A DNA stretch of 55,500 nucleotides from Bacteroidetes bacterium HGW-Bacteroidetes-4 (GCA_002840905.1 PHDD01000024.1:1-55500); one strand, 5' to 3'; shown: positions 41,330 to 51,234, counted from the first letter of the stretch. Notes: generated by a model from the letters alone, not told the origin. Numbers and translations: made by a program.

Positions 41330-44011
41330 TTACAACATCCTAACAATCTCTGTAATTGACTGTGCCGTATAAGTACCGGGCACTTCCTTCTTTTGAAACA
41401 CCATGAAATACTTGAAATTATCTCCAGCTTTTTCTGCCCACTTTTTACCAAGTAGGTTTTTGGCTCGACTTTCATCGTTATCCAAATAGTCTCCCTTTGT
41501 TTCAATGAGAATCAGGTTTCCATTTCTGGTGAAAATGATGAAGTCGGGATAATGGTTGCTTTCAAATCCGTTTAGGGCAAATCCCCGTTTCTCAATATTC
41601 CGGTGCCAGAACAAAACATTTTCAAGAGATGCAATATTCATGATTACCTCCTGCTCAAACCCATTCATTGAGGCTTCTGCTTCGTATAGCGACTTGTCAA
41701 TGGCACTGCTTGGGCTTATTTGAGTTAATTCATTGGGGAACTTAAAGCTTGGTTTTACCAAGATATTATTGGTGTCTAAAAGCTTTTGAAACTGCTCTCT
41801 TGCGTATTCCGATTCAAGTTCTTTTACTTTTGCCTTTATCTTGCTGATGTACAAGAATTCATTGTTGATAATGTCTCGTATCTGGTCGTTGTGCAAATCC
41901 TCAAAAACACGGGTCACATACTTTGTTATGTCTTCATGCGAAATAGGGGTCATGTCACCCAATTTACGGACGATGAGCTGTGTGATGTCTTTAATCTGAG
42001 TCTCTTTGGGCTTTGACAGAATTGTATCAACAAGAATGGCTTTTGCTCTAATTGAAACTTTCTGTTTTGTTGCAGTATGCTTCGATTCGTTGTAATCCAC
42101 CTGAAATACTTCTGTATCTGTGTCATCGAAATTGATTTCGGTGCTTTTTGAAGCAAGTTTAAACCCTTTTAAAAGACTGTTGCGGTTCAATAATTGCTCC
42201 TCCTGCTTCAATTCCTCAAACATGATGGTGTCATGCAGTTCATCTGCCGGAACTTTTCGATAGAACTGAGGAATTGCCAAGTCGTTTACCACATCAACAA
42301 AAGGGTCTTCAATTCTATATTTCTTTGGCTGTTTACCCATTTCCCGTAATAAATAGTCAGTATTATCTTCTGTGTAGGACTCTGCTTTTTGCTCGAATGA
42401 TTTACCCTCTGATTCGCCCTTTTGAGTAATTTGCTTAACAATATCAGTTGTACTTCCTATCTGGTTGGAATCCAACTCGACATTTGGGTCAAAATCAATT
42501 TCTTCAATGTTAATTTCGTCAACAGGAACCTTACCATCTTCTGAATTACCAGAAGACACCGGGCTTGTTCCAAATAGCTCTTGTTGTAGTACCTCATTGT
42601 TGGTCAATTCAACCTCAGGCTCTTCTTCAGCATAATAGTCCTCTTTGCTAAAGCCTGAATCTTGTAAGGCTTTCACAATATTATCTAAGGTCTCCTGAAA
42701 TTTGGAACTTGCTGATAATACAAATGAAAGGTTAAGCAATGGGCTTTGGTGCTTGGTTACATGTGGTTGGCGGAGAACACGACCGAGTATTTGCTCCACA
42801 TCCACTGCTGATGACTTATCGGCCAATGAAGCCAAGATATAGGCATTGGGACAATCCCATCCTTCTTTAAGCGCATTGACAGTAATAATATAACGAACTT
42901 CGCAATCCTTGGCCATCAGATTGATACCCTTTAACTCATCCAAACCACTCACTTTGATTTTGATTTGCTCTTCGGGAATCCTCAGTTTCGTTAATTGCTC
43001 TTTGATGTGAATGTAGGTTGTGTTGTCCTTCCCCTTAATGTTCGATTGCGCTTGGAACAGAATGATAGGGCGGATGTATTTGCCTGTCACTTTTTCTTCC
43101 TCAATGGCCAGCAACTCCAGTTGTCGTTGTAAATGCAAAGCACTGGTAATGACCTCTTCCTTTTTATGGTGATTGTAAACAATTACCGGAAGCTTTACCA
43201 TGTGCTCTTTCTTGAGAGCCATTGCATTTACAAAGCTGATGATGTTGCTGTTTTCTTTAGGAGTTGCTGTTAAATCCAAAACTACAGAGGGATTCAGATT
43301 ATTCAGCATCTCCACACTTAATACGCTTTCGGCATTGTGGCTTTCGTCAACAACGACAACAGGATTTAATGACCGTATCACATTTATCAAAGCCGTTTCA
43401 TCAGTGTCATCAATCACTAAATCCTTATCAACAAAACCCCGAAATTGTTCTAAAGCTCCATTTTGCTCATATACCTTACGGTCATCCTTTTTTGTTGAAT
43501 TAATTCGGATGCTGCTGAAATTGAATACAAAAATATTCAGCTGTTCTTTTGCCGAGGTTGGATTAAATCCGGCGCCCTGTAATAATTCCTCTTTTTCAAA
43601 GACTTCGACCCGATTGCCAAATAGAGCATTCAGTTTCTCTCTGTAAGGATGTGTAGGGTTTGATAGATGTCCGGCTGTTTGCTGCAAAAGATTCGACCAA
43701 GGAACCAACCATACGACCGCTTTGGGTCTTGTAACATCAAACGACTTGAAAATTGAATGAAGTGCATTACAAGCAATAAAAGTTTTGCCCCCTGCTGTAG
43801 GGACTTTGATAGCAATATGTGTAGCTCCCGGAATATTGTTTTTGTAAGGGCGCATGCCTGAATAGGAGCCATCTAAGTTGGCTTGGTATTTCCCTACTTT
43901 ATCTTCCCAAAATTGATTAAACGCTTTTGCAGAATCCTGAAAGGTGTTTAAATATTCAAGAAACTTGTCTAAGTCGTTGATTACTTGTTGTTGATATGGT
44001 TTTAATTCCAC
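41330..44011 (-). CDS. res: Type III restriction enzyme Res subunit (helicase-nuclease)
   Basis: The 893-aa protein has superfamily 2 motifs: Walker A PTAGGKT at 71-77, DESH at 222-225, and later GWDCPNAYILASL and QILGRVLRQP. The C-terminal nuclease core is D823 with E837-T-K839. It cuts DNA after ATP-driven translocation when both sites are unmethylated, with the Mod subunit at 45802. Unusually, an AAA/DUF4276 gene pair separates it from mod. It is full length and looks intact. Confidence 0.9.
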   Translation of the reverse strand: MELKPYQQQVINDLDKFLEYLNTFQDSAKAFNQFWEDKVGKYQANLDGSYSGMRPYKNNIPGATHIAIKVPTAGGKTFIACNALHSIFKSFDVTRPKAVVWLVPWSNLLQQTAGHLSNPTHPYREKLNALFGNRVEVFEKEELLQGAGFNPTSAKEQLNIFVFNFSSIRINSTKKDDRKVYEQNGALEQFRGFVDKDLVIDDTDETALINVIRSLNPVVVVDESHNAESVLSVEMLNNLNPSVVLDLTATPKENSNIISFVNAMALKKEHMVKLPVIVYNHHKKEEVITSALHLQRQLELLAIEEEKVTGKYIRPIILFQAQSNIKGKDNTTYIHIKEQLTKLRIPEEQIKIKVSGLDELKGINLMAKDCEVRYIITVNALKEGWDCPNAYILASLADKSSAVDVEQILGRVLRQPHVTKHQSPLLNLSFVLSASSKFQETLDNIVKALQDSGFSKEDYYAEEEPEVELTNNEVLQQELFGTSPVSSGNSEDGKVPVDEINIEEIDFDPNVELDSNQIGSTTDIVKQITQKGESEGKSFEQKAESYTEDNTDYLLREMGKQPKKYRIEDPFVDVVNDLAIPQFYRKVPADELHDTIMFEELKQEEQLLNRNSLLKGFKLASKSTEINFDDTDTEVFQVDYNESKHTATKQKVSIRAKAILVDTILSKPKETQIKDITQLIVRKLGDMTPISHEDITKYVTRVFEDLHNDQIRDIINNEFLYISKIKAKVKELESEYAREQFQKLLDTNNILVKPSFKFPNELTQISPSSAIDKSLYEAEASMNGFEQEVIMNIASLENVLFWHRNIEKRGFALNGFESNHYPDFIIFTRNGNLILIETKGDYLDNDESRAKNLLGKKWAEKAGDNFKYFMVFQKKEVPGTYTAQSITEIVRML

Positions 44012-44032
44012 TTTTCTATGAGTTTGTCGTTA

Positions 44033-44689
44033 CTATTCAATTGTTAATAACCGTTCAATCCAATTGTTAAAACGTGGGCATTTTTCCCGAATTTTTTCCA
44101 GACCAATTTCCTGTGCCAACAACGAACCATATACAACCTTACTGTAATCATCAATAATTCTATCCAACCTTTTTGACGGAGCGGTTGTTTTTCCATCGTT
44201 AATATTCTCAGGATTACTAAAAGCTTTATCAGTCTCCAAAAGATAGTCATAGTCTTTAAACTCATCGGATTCAAAATTATCCTCTATGACTGTAATATCG
44301 CTGAAAAGTAATGCTTCGAACTCATGCAACTGGATATATGGAATAAATCTATATCGAATTGATTCGTCAATTTCTTCAAGCATTGAATTCTCAAGAAATG
44401 TTATTCTATCACTTTTGTTTACAATTGCTTTTGCTTCTTCCCATTTAGGAAATGCGTGAAATGGATGTATGCCATAATAGTCGATTAGGGTTGTGACATA
44501 AACCCCTGTATCTTTAAGGTGCAGCTCAACTTGTTTTTTCAAATGCTCCCAAGCAACTATGCCACCTTTCGACTTTTTAATTTTGGGCGTTTCCAAAAAT
44601 ATGTCATGAGCATTAAAGGCTGGTTGCAAAACATCATTACAGAATATTTGCTCAGTTGGCCCTTCACCAATTATTATAATTCTCTTCAT
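44033..44689 (-). CDS. DUF4276 (TOPRIM-like) putative effector nuclease
   Basis: The 218-aa protein starts IIIIGEGPTEQIFCNDVL, with E9 and E13 in a TOPRIM-like motif, and continues TLIDYYGIHPF, where the aspartate and glutamates typical of DUF4276 should bind Mg2+. The family resembles OLD-type and PARIS AriB-type TOPRIM proteins. It overlaps the AAA ATPase gene by 4 nt (ATGA), so they are co-made, and it precedes res. It is probably a toxic nuclease held or triggered by the ATPase, by analogy. Confidence 0.75.
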   Translation of the reverse strand: MKRIIIIGEGPTEQIFCNDVLQPAFNAHDIFLETPKIKKSKGGIVAWEHLKKQVELHLKDTGVYVTTLIDYYGIHPFHAFPKWEEAKAIVNKSDRITFLENSMLEEIDESIRYRFIPYIQLHEFEALLFSDITVIEDNFESDEFKDYDYLLETDKAFSNPENINDGKTTAPSKRLDRIIDDYSKVVYGSLLAQEIGLEKIREKCPRFNNWIERLLTIE

Positions 44690-45789
44690 TTTGAAAAAGG
44701 TTGAGCAGAGTTAATAATATTTCGTTCCCATAATTCGCCAAGGGTATGTTCTTCAAGCCAACCTTTTAACTTGCTTTCATCTAAGCGTTTGAATATGGAT
44801 TGGTTTTCTATGGTGCTGCGGTCAACGGTAACAATGTCGTTTGTTTCAAAGCAATCAACAAGGTTAACAGACTGGGTTGAAATAATTAATTGTGTTTTAT
44901 TTGAAGCCAATTTTATTAAACCTGCCAATTTTTGTATTGCTTGCGGGTGAAGTCCTAGTTCCGGTTCGTCAATAACTATAACGGCAGGTGGCTCCGGTTG
45001 CATTAACACCGTAGCTAGAGCAATGAAACGCAATGTGCCATCTGAAAACTGATAGGCATTGAAATTTGAATCTAAATCTCCTTTTTCTACCCATCGTAAT
45101 TCAATTTCATTTTTCTTCAACTTTTTAGGTTGCAGAATAAACCTGTCGATATAAGGAGCTATGGATTTCACTGTTTTTTCAATGCGTTTAAAAACCTTTG
45201 GATGTTCTTCTTGCAAGTAATATAGAAATGCCGGAAGATTTCGTCCATCGGTTTTAAGGGAATCATTATCATTGATGTCACATTCACGACGTAGCATTGA
45301 AGTTGCAGATGTGTCATGGAAATGATATATCTGAATATTTGAAAGATAATTGTTTATATAAGTATAACGTCGGCTGGACATTGTTGATATTTTACTCTCT
45401 TCAATATTTGTAGAGTTAAAATAATTTTGATAATCATTATCTTTAGAAACATCATAGCCGTATCCTTCTTCACCAATAAATAGCCCTCCTTGACTATCTT
45501 GCTCAAGTTTGAACCAAAAGGCATTGTTTGTATTCCCATCCTTGGTGAAGATTATTTTTCCGTATAAAATTTCAGTAATCTTCCGGCCAAAATAAAGGAT
45601 GTTATCCGCTTTCTCGTCAATAACAAAACGAGCTAATTGACGATTGTAAATGGCATCCAACATCTTGAAAAAGGACACAAAATTACTCTTCCCAGCACCA
45701 TTGCTTCCAATAAACACATTGATTGGTTTTAGTTCCAACTCTAAGTGCTTTATTGATTTAAAACCTTTTATTTCTATATATTCAATCAT
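44686..45789 (-). CDS. AAA (ABC/SMC-like) ATPase partner of DUF4276
   Basis: The 367-aa protein has Walker A GSNGAGKS at 28-35, an ABC-type signature-like SDGTLRFIALATVL and Walker B VIVIDEPELGLHP, then the loop ending QLIISTQSVNLVDCF. It resembles AriA of PARIS and other overcoming-lysogenization-type ATPases. It lies 12 nt from mod and is coupled to DUF4276. By analogy it would sense a viral countermeasure and unleash DUF4276. Confidence 0.85.
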   Translation of the reverse strand: MIEYIEIKGFKSIKHLELELKPINVFIGSNGAGKSNFVSFFKMLDAIYNRQLARFVIDEKADNILYFGRKITEILYGKIIFTKDGNTNNAFWFKLEQDSQGGLFIGEEGYGYDVSKDNDYQNYFNSTNIEESKISTMSSRRYTYINNYLSNIQIYHFHDTSATSMLRRECDINDNDSLKTDGRNLPAFLYYLQEEHPKVFKRIEKTVKSIAPYIDRFILQPKKLKKNEIELRWVEKGDLDSNFNAYQFSDGTLRFIALATVLMQPEPPAVIVIDEPELGLHPQAIQKLAGLIKLASNKTQLIISTQSVNLVDCFETNDIVTVDRSTIENQSIFKRLDESKLKGWLEEHTLGELWERNIINSAQPFSK

Positions 45790-45801
45790 AACTGTTCAGG
45801 T

Positions 45802-47424
45802 TTAAAACCGGGTTATATCCCTTGGGATTTTCTTAAACGTAATATGATATTTCTGCATCAAACTGTCATCTAGCACACAGTTATCTGCATAAATAGTGTA
45901 TTGCTCTGCTTTGGTTTTCAGTTTTCGTAAAAAACTGTCATCCAGAGTTGTAAGTTCGTTTTTGTAATAATAAAAGTAATACGCCGATGAATTGCTAACT
46001 CCTAAAAGATGTTCTTCTTTTTGGTTGACAGCCTTATATGATTGGCGGGTCTCCGAAAACCAAACATACTCACGTATTTTCTCAAAGCTAACCTCTTCGT
46101 TTAGCATGTCGTTTTCAAGGAAAAGGGGTTTTCCCAATTGGTAATAATCAAAGCTACCACCAGTACCTTCTGTATTTTTACCATTTTCGCCATACCCTAT
46201 AATAACTCTTTTTACTCTTTCGGCTGTTATGTTTTTGGCATAATCTTCCATTTCAATTAAAATGAATTTTCGATTACCTCCGTCTTGCTTATTGAGTTTT
46301 AAAACAGCATGAGCTGTTGTGCCCGAGCCTGCAAATGAGTCGAGAATGAGGGAGTTTTTATTCGTTGAAATATTTATTATCTTATCTATTAACTTTGTTG
46401 GTTTTGGAGTTGTGAAATCTGTTTCGTGTTGAGAAAAAATTGATCTAAATTCTTTCCGAGCTTCTTGGTTATCTCCTGCAAACTCCCTTAACCACAAGGT
46501 CGAAGGAACAACACCACCAACTTCATTCTTAAACCGCTTGAATCGAGGCCTACCTTTCCCGTCAGCACCCCATGTTATCAGATTTTTTTTAAGGTTCTCC
46601 TTATGTCTTTCTTTTGAATATCTCCAAACGGAGGTTTTTTGAGGCCATATCTCTTCCATTGTATTGGGATTTACAATTGGATAATAAAGGTTTGGTCTTT
46701 CTTCTGCATTTTTATTGCAAGTATAGTCACTAGAAGTCCAAGCTCCTCGTGGGTCATTATCTGGATTTTTATATCTATTATCTTGAAATTCAGTTCTTGC
46801 CAATTTAGATAAAGTAAATCCATTGGGGTCGTCTTTGTAAGCTTTTGTTCTTTTAGCATATACTATGATATAATCATGCATATCTGAGAAATAGGTTGCA
46901 TCACTTTGAGGCGATTGCTTCTTTTGCCAAATTATTGTATCTATAAAATTTCTTCCTCCAAACACTTCATCGCAAACTAATCTTAGATTAGCCTGCTCAT
47001 TATCATCAATCGAAATGAATATGGCGCCATCAATAGATAATAATTTATGAAGTAATTTTAAACGAGGGTACATCATACACAGCCATTTATCATGCCTTGA
47101 TAAATCCTCCGCCTCTTTGCCTACAACTTTGCCAAGCCATTTCTTAAACTTTGGGTCACTCACATTGTCATTGTAAATCCAGCCTTCATTTCCTGTATTG
47201 TAGGGGGGGTCAATGTAGATACAGTCTATCTTTCCTTCGTATTCAGGCAGTAAAGCTTTTAGGGCTTCTAAATTGTCGCCATGAATGATTTTGTTTCCAC
47301 TATTGGTTTCCTTTGGGGCTTGCTCTCCATTATCGAATCCGTAAACATGGTCTAAAATCTTGTATGGTACATCCATGTGGTGGTTAATCACCTTATCTTT
47401 TCCTATCCAATTAAGCGTTGGCAT
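45802..47424 (-). CDS. mod: Type III DNA methyltransferase Mod subunit
   Basis: The 540-aa beta-class N6-adenine methylase has DPPY at 72-75 followed by NTGNEG and FAGSGTT near 365, the permuted order of type III Mod enzymes. The central target-recognition region (about 175-330) is specific to this copy. It recognises and methylates the site and guides Res. The XRE-type gene is immediately upstream (12 nt). Confidence 0.92.
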   Translation of the reverse strand: MPTLNWIGKDKVINHHMDVPYKILDHVYGFDNGEQAPKETNSGNKIIHGDNLEALKALLPEYEGKIDCIYIDPPYNTGNEGWIYNDNVSDPKFKKWLGKVVGKEAEDLSRHDKWLCMMYPRLKLLHKLLSIDGAIFISIDDNEQANLRLVCDEVFGGRNFIDTIIWQKKQSPQSDATYFSDMHDYIIVYAKRTKAYKDDPNGFTLSKLARTEFQDNRYKNPDNDPRGAWTSSDYTCNKNAEERPNLYYPIVNPNTMEEIWPQKTSVWRYSKERHKENLKKNLITWGADGKGRPRFKRFKNEVGGVVPSTLWLREFAGDNQEARKEFRSIFSQHETDFTTPKPTKLIDKIINISTNKNSLILDSFAGSGTTAHAVLKLNKQDGGNRKFILIEMEDYAKNITAERVKRVIIGYGENGKNTEGTGGSFDYYQLGKPLFLENDMLNEEVSFEKIREYVWFSETRQSYKAVNQKEEHLLGVSNSSAYYFYYYKNELTTLDDSFLRKLKTKAEQYTIYADNCVLDDSLMQKYHITFKKIPRDITRF

Positions 47425-47436
47425 TGTTGCTTTGTG

Positions 47437-47655
47437 TTATTTTTCATGTTTGGTTGATACAATCAGTTCTCTGGCATCAACATTTAGTTTCGCTGCTATT
47501 TCAATCATGGTTTCTATACCGGGTTGCGATTCATTGGTACACCACCTCGAAACTGTGGTTAAGCTTTTTCCCAACTGTTCAGCCAACCATTTATTTGTTT
47601 TATTCTGCTCAGCCAGAACAATTTTCAACCTGTTTATCTGCTTTCGTTCAGTCAT
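47437..47655 (-). CDS. XRE-family regulator of the type III R-M operon
   Basis: The 72-aa protein has a clear lambda-repressor-type helix-turn-helix: NKTNKWLAEQLGKSLTTVSRWCTNESQPGI. It is first in the operon with mod and should time R-M expression on entry into a new host. I chose the ATG at 47655 (MTERKQ); the ATG at 47664 is an alternative. Repeated TAAAGTAAC words lie 126-368 nt upstream of this start. Confidence 0.85.
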   Translation of the reverse strand: MTERKQINRLKIVLAEQNKTNKWLAEQLGKSLTTVSRWCTNESQPGIETMIEIAAKLNVDARELIVSTKHEK

Positions 47656-47780
47656 AATACGCAAATTACGTGTATTTTTTTAACCATGAGGCTAATTTAT
47701 AAAACTAAAATGAAAATACTAAATACTCTGCAAAATAATTTTGAGCTAGTTTTTATCCTAAATAAACCTACATTACCCGA

Positions 47781-48023
47781 ACTTTAGTTACTTTAGTTAC
47801 TTTATTGGGGTTAAGTTGCTGTTTTATAAACTTATAAGCTCCATGTTTCTACAAAGTTCTTAAAGTACCCTAGCCTCAATTAAAGTACCCTAATCGTCTT
47901 TAGCCGTTTTTTAAAGTAACTTAAAGTAACCTAAAGTAACGTTACTTTAATGGCAAACACCTTCTAATCTGTTAGTATTCAATTAATATCACTCAATAAA
48001 GTAATTAAAGTAACTAAAGTAAC
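47781..48023. repeat. Iteron-like array of about eleven TAAAGTA[AC]C repeats
   Basis: ACTTTAGTT occurs three times in tandem at 47781-47807 (last copy changed). TTAAAGTACCC lies at 47860-47870 and 47880-47890. TTAAAGTAAC, TTAAAGTAAC and CTAAAGTAAC run end to end at 47911-47940, followed by the inverse GTTACTTTAA at 47941-47950, making a palindrome. Two more lie at 48005-48023. No gene is present. The array lies just past the primase terminator and upstream of the XRE gene. Replication origin iterons or a regulator array are both possible. Confidence 0.75.
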
Positions 48024-48056
48024 CAGTTTTGCATTGTAAAACTTGATTTCAAGTGC

Positions 48057-48094
48057 AAAAAGAAAGGGGTTCTGTTTTTTGTTCAGAAACCCTT
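48057..48094 (-). terminator. Intrinsic terminator of the primase gene
   Basis: AAGGGGTTCTG (48064-48074) and CAGAAACCCTT (48084-48094) form an 11-bp stem with one mismatch. Read leftward it is followed by TTTCTTTTTG. It lies 24 nt after the primase stop and separates it from the repeat array. Confidence 0.8.
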
Positions 48095-48117
48095 CCGTCT
48101 TTTAATTCTTTCCCCTT

Positions 48118-51100
48118 TCAATTTTCCCCGTTTAAATGTTCATCGGCAATGCTCAGATTCAGCTTGTCCAAATAGAATACAAAAGCCGAGGTATAGGTGA
48201 ATTTCTTGTTTCCTTTCTCATCTAATTCGGGATAGCCATTCTTGGCATCGAACTTCTTAAAGTACACCTTCTTGGTGTCGCAAATAAAAGCCGGGCTGTT
48301 CTTCAGGTAATACTCGACCGTAGCATCCGGCAGGGGCTTGTCGCCTTCACGCAAAGCCTGTGACTTATACAAGCCAAATACCCTACTAACCGATAAGTAG
48401 AGGATGTTCTGAGGGTTTGGCAGAATGATTTCACTTTTCTTCCATTCACCGTTCTCTTTAAAGGTGTGCGTTATCTTATCGGCATATACCACCCGGTAAT
48501 CGCCTTCCTGAAAGAGAATATTGGAGCTGATAAGGTATTGAACCGTTTTCCAGAAGATACCCAAATCATCATTCTTGGCTGTTTCACTGTTCTGGGTTAC
48601 CATCAGCTCTACAAAAAGCTGCATGATGCTGTCGTACTTAAACGGCAACTCCACAATATTAGCCACCGTGGCATAAGCAGAGGCTACCGTCAACCAGTTA
48701 TTGAAAATCCGGGTCTCAATGGCAGTTGTCCCCAATAGCTCCCGGAACTGGTCGCTGACTGCATCCACGGTTTTGTTGTAGCTCTTTTTGAAAGTTTCCC
48801 GGTGTTTTAAAAGCTGGTGGGTAATCTGTGTCAATCCCTGTTTGTTGATTTGCTCCAGCTCTTCAAAATGCCTCTTTTCTTCAAACGAGAATATGGTTTT
48901 GGAAAAGCCCAAGGCAATGAAGCGGCTAAAAAGGGCAATGTCAGCCGTGGCAATCTGCTGGCCGCAGACGATGATTCCCTGATTGACTTTGGAGGTCTCT
49001 TTCTTCTTATCCTTGTCCATGTTCATCCGGGTTCGCCCGGTCTTGTCCCAGAAACCTTTCAGGAGTTCCCGTTTCTCCATTTCCAAGTCGTTGCGATACT
49101 CATCCAACACACAAACCGCATTGGAGCTGGTGGCCACATGGTCGGCAATAGACGGTTTACTGGAGTTGTGCAGGTTGGGGACTTTGCCTTTGCGGCCAAA
49201 CATGTAAAGGATGCTTTCGGCACAGGTATTCTTACCGGAACCTTTCTGTCCGTACATGTTTAGGATGGGAAACTTATCGAACCGTCTGGAGATGATGTCC
49301 AAAAACAAACTGGCAAAGAAAAAGGACAAGGTGATTATACCATTGTTGCCAAATACAGCCGTGTATTTCTGGGCATATTCGTAAAGAGTGATGTTGCCCT
49401 CGTTGTGGATGAAGTGCCGCTCAAACTCGAACAGGCTGTCATCACTGGCATAGATTTCGGAACAGGCCGGGATGTAGTAATAACGCTCGTTGTGCTGCAC
49501 AATCCCGTACTTGTCGGCCTTGATAAACTGTTCCCCGTCAAAGATGCCGTTGCCCCAACAAAAGAAGCCTTCCCGTTGCCAGCCCATTTGAACCACCTCT
49601 TTGCAGCTTTTAGTTTTCTCGTAAAGCCATGCTTTCAGTTTGTTGAGTTCGCTTTCTCCACCCGTCCAAAGGAAGTTTCCCAAGGATTCTATTTGCAGTT
49701 TGAAATTGGTGATACTCACCAAATCCCGTTGGGGCAGCTCCACAATCTTCACCAGATTGTGACGGTTTTTGATTTCATACAAACGCTTGGCATTGATGGG
49801 GCTTTCGATGTGGAATAAGGGAGCCATTACAAAATTGGAATGGGTCACAAAGTCATCGCCTTTCTTGTTCCGGAACACATAACAATTGTCTTCCACGTAA
49901 AAGCCCCAACGGTTAAAATCATTCAGACTGACGTGCTGGGGGATGGTGTAGCGGTGGGTGGGTTGTGCTTCGTTTTGTGACAATTCCTTAATGGAATCCA
50001 CCCAAGCCTTCTTGGGTTTAATGTGTTCCGCCACAAACTCGGTGTAAACCTCCTGTTTGGTCTTGTCGTAGTTGGCAATCAGCTTGGAGATGCGCTTGAT
50101 GGCCTCCGACTTATACACCGGGTCGGAAGCGGCTTTTTCAGCCAGCCGCTGAGTTTTGAAGATGATATAATCGGTCTGCTGTTTGTTGTGCTGGAGAAAC
50201 AGCTCCTTGGTGGTAAACAGCGTGTCCGGGTCGTGCTTTTCGGGCAGAGCCATCACCGATACATGGAACTGGTTTTTAATCAGGATTTCGGCATTGCGCT
50301 CGGTTGCCCGTTGTCCGGCATTGTCCCCGTCAAAGATTAATGTGGCCTTGTTTGTGTACCGCTTCAATAACAAAGACTGGGCATTTGTCAGGGCAGTCCC
50401 ACAGGTGGCCACTGTGTTGGTGATTCCAATGGCGTGCATCCGCAGCGCATCGGTATAGCCCTCCACAATATACACCCGGTCTTCGTTTTTGATGGCCATC
50501 CGGGCGGCATTCAGGGCATAGAGTTCATTTCCTTTGATGTAAATGCTGCTTTCGGGCGTGTTCAGGTACTTGACTTTGGAGTTATCGGTTAAATCCCTTC
50601 CGGCAAAAGCAATGGTCTGGCCTAGTGAATTGGAGATGGGGAAGATTAAACGGTTCCGAAAAAAATCATACAACCCGTTATCACTGCTCTTTAGAACCCC
50701 GATTTCCTCCAGTATTTCGGTCTTGAGGCCATTTTGCCGGGCATAGGCCAGCAGTTCATTGCCGTTAGGGGCGTAACCCAACTCAAAACTCCCATGAGAG
50801 GGGTTAATGATGTTACGCCCTTGGAGGTACTTCTGGGCTTCGGGATGGGAAAGCTTTTCGGCAAAGAACCGCTCCACAATGTTGCAGGCAATGTGCAGGC
50901 TTTCCCGGTGCTGGTATTTGGCTTGGTCAAAGTCCTTGCTTTTCTTCCACTCAAAATCAATCTTGAGCTTTTTCGCCCCAATCTCAACGGCCTGTTTAAA
51001 ATCAACGCCTTCATGTTCCTTGATGAAGCTTACCGCATCGCCACCTTTGCCGCAGCCAAAACACTTGTAAATCCCTTTGGCCGGGTTCACATGGAACGAA

Positions 51101-51234
51101 GCCGACTTTTCGTTGTGAAAAGGACATCGAGCCGAAAAGTTGGTTCCGGCTTTCTTCAGCTCCACAAAATTGGAGATGACACTGACTATCTCTCCGTTGA
51201 TGTGTTCGATTACTTGGGTTGCATCCATCATCAC
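48118..51234 (-). CDS. DnaG-like primase fused to a P-loop helicase-like domain
   Basis: The 1038-aa replication protein has a CHC2 zinc finger at C37, H40, C58 and C61, the primase core with GYAPNGNELLAYA and a TOPRIM motif (VYIVEGYTDALR with E258, then DGD at 302-304). A later P-loop near 660 reads YGQKGSGKNTC, with Asn where Ser/Thr is normal, followed by CVLDEYRND. It primes and probably unwinds element DNA. The neighbouring repeat array would be its natural origin. A phage- or ICE-type replication protein. Confidence 0.88.
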   Translation of the reverse strand: MMMDATQVIEHINGEIVSVISNFVELKKAGTNFSARCPFHNEKSASFHVNPAKGIYKCFGCGKGGDAVSFIKEHEGVDFKQAVEIGAKKLKIDFEWKKSKDFDQAKYQHRESLHIACNIVERFFAEKLSHPEAQKYLQGRNIINPSHGSFELGYAPNGNELLAYARQNGLKTEILEEIGVLKSSDNGLYDFFRNRLIFPISNSLGQTIAFAGRDLTDNSKVKYLNTPESSIYIKGNELYALNAARMAIKNEDRVYIVEGYTDALRMHAIGITNTVATCGTALTNAQSLLLKRYTNKATLIFDGDNAGQRATERNAEILIKNQFHVSVMALPEKHDPDTLFTTKELFLQHNKQQTDYIIFKTQRLAEKAASDPVYKSEAIKRISKLIANYDKTKQEVYTEFVAEHIKPKKAWVDSIKELSQNEAQPTHRYTIPQHVSLNDFNRWGFYVEDNCYVFRNKKGDDFVTHSNFVMAPLFHIESPINAKRLYEIKNRHNLVKIVELPQRDLVSITNFKLQIESLGNFLWTGGESELNKLKAWLYEKTKSCKEVVQMGWQREGFFCWGNGIFDGEQFIKADKYGIVQHNERYYYIPACSEIYASDDSLFEFERHFIHNEGNITLYEYAQKYTAVFGNNGIITLSFFFASLFLDIISRRFDKFPILNMYGQKGSGKNTCAESILYMFGRKGKVPNLHNSSKPSIADHVATSSNAVCVLDEYRNDLEMEKRELLKGFWDKTGRTRMNMDKDKKKETSKVNQGIIVCGQQIATADIALFSRFIALGFSKTIFSFEEKRHFEELEQINKQGLTQITHQLLKHRETFKKSYNKTVDAVSDQFRELLGTTAIETRIFNNWLTVASAYATVANIVELPFKYDSIMQLFVELMVTQNSETAKNDDLGIFWKTVQYLISSNILFQEGDYRVVYADKITHTFKENGEWKKSEIILPNPQNILYLSVSRVFGLYKSQALREGDKPLPDATVEYYLKNSPAFICDTKKVYFKKFDAKNGYPELDEKGNKKFTYTSAFVFYLDKLNLSIADEHLNGEN

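Noticed and set aside
41900-42120. IRAKAI-like residues inside the type III Res protein
   Set aside because: A short chance match inside a conserved long enzyme, without the QKQ end and outside the virion block.
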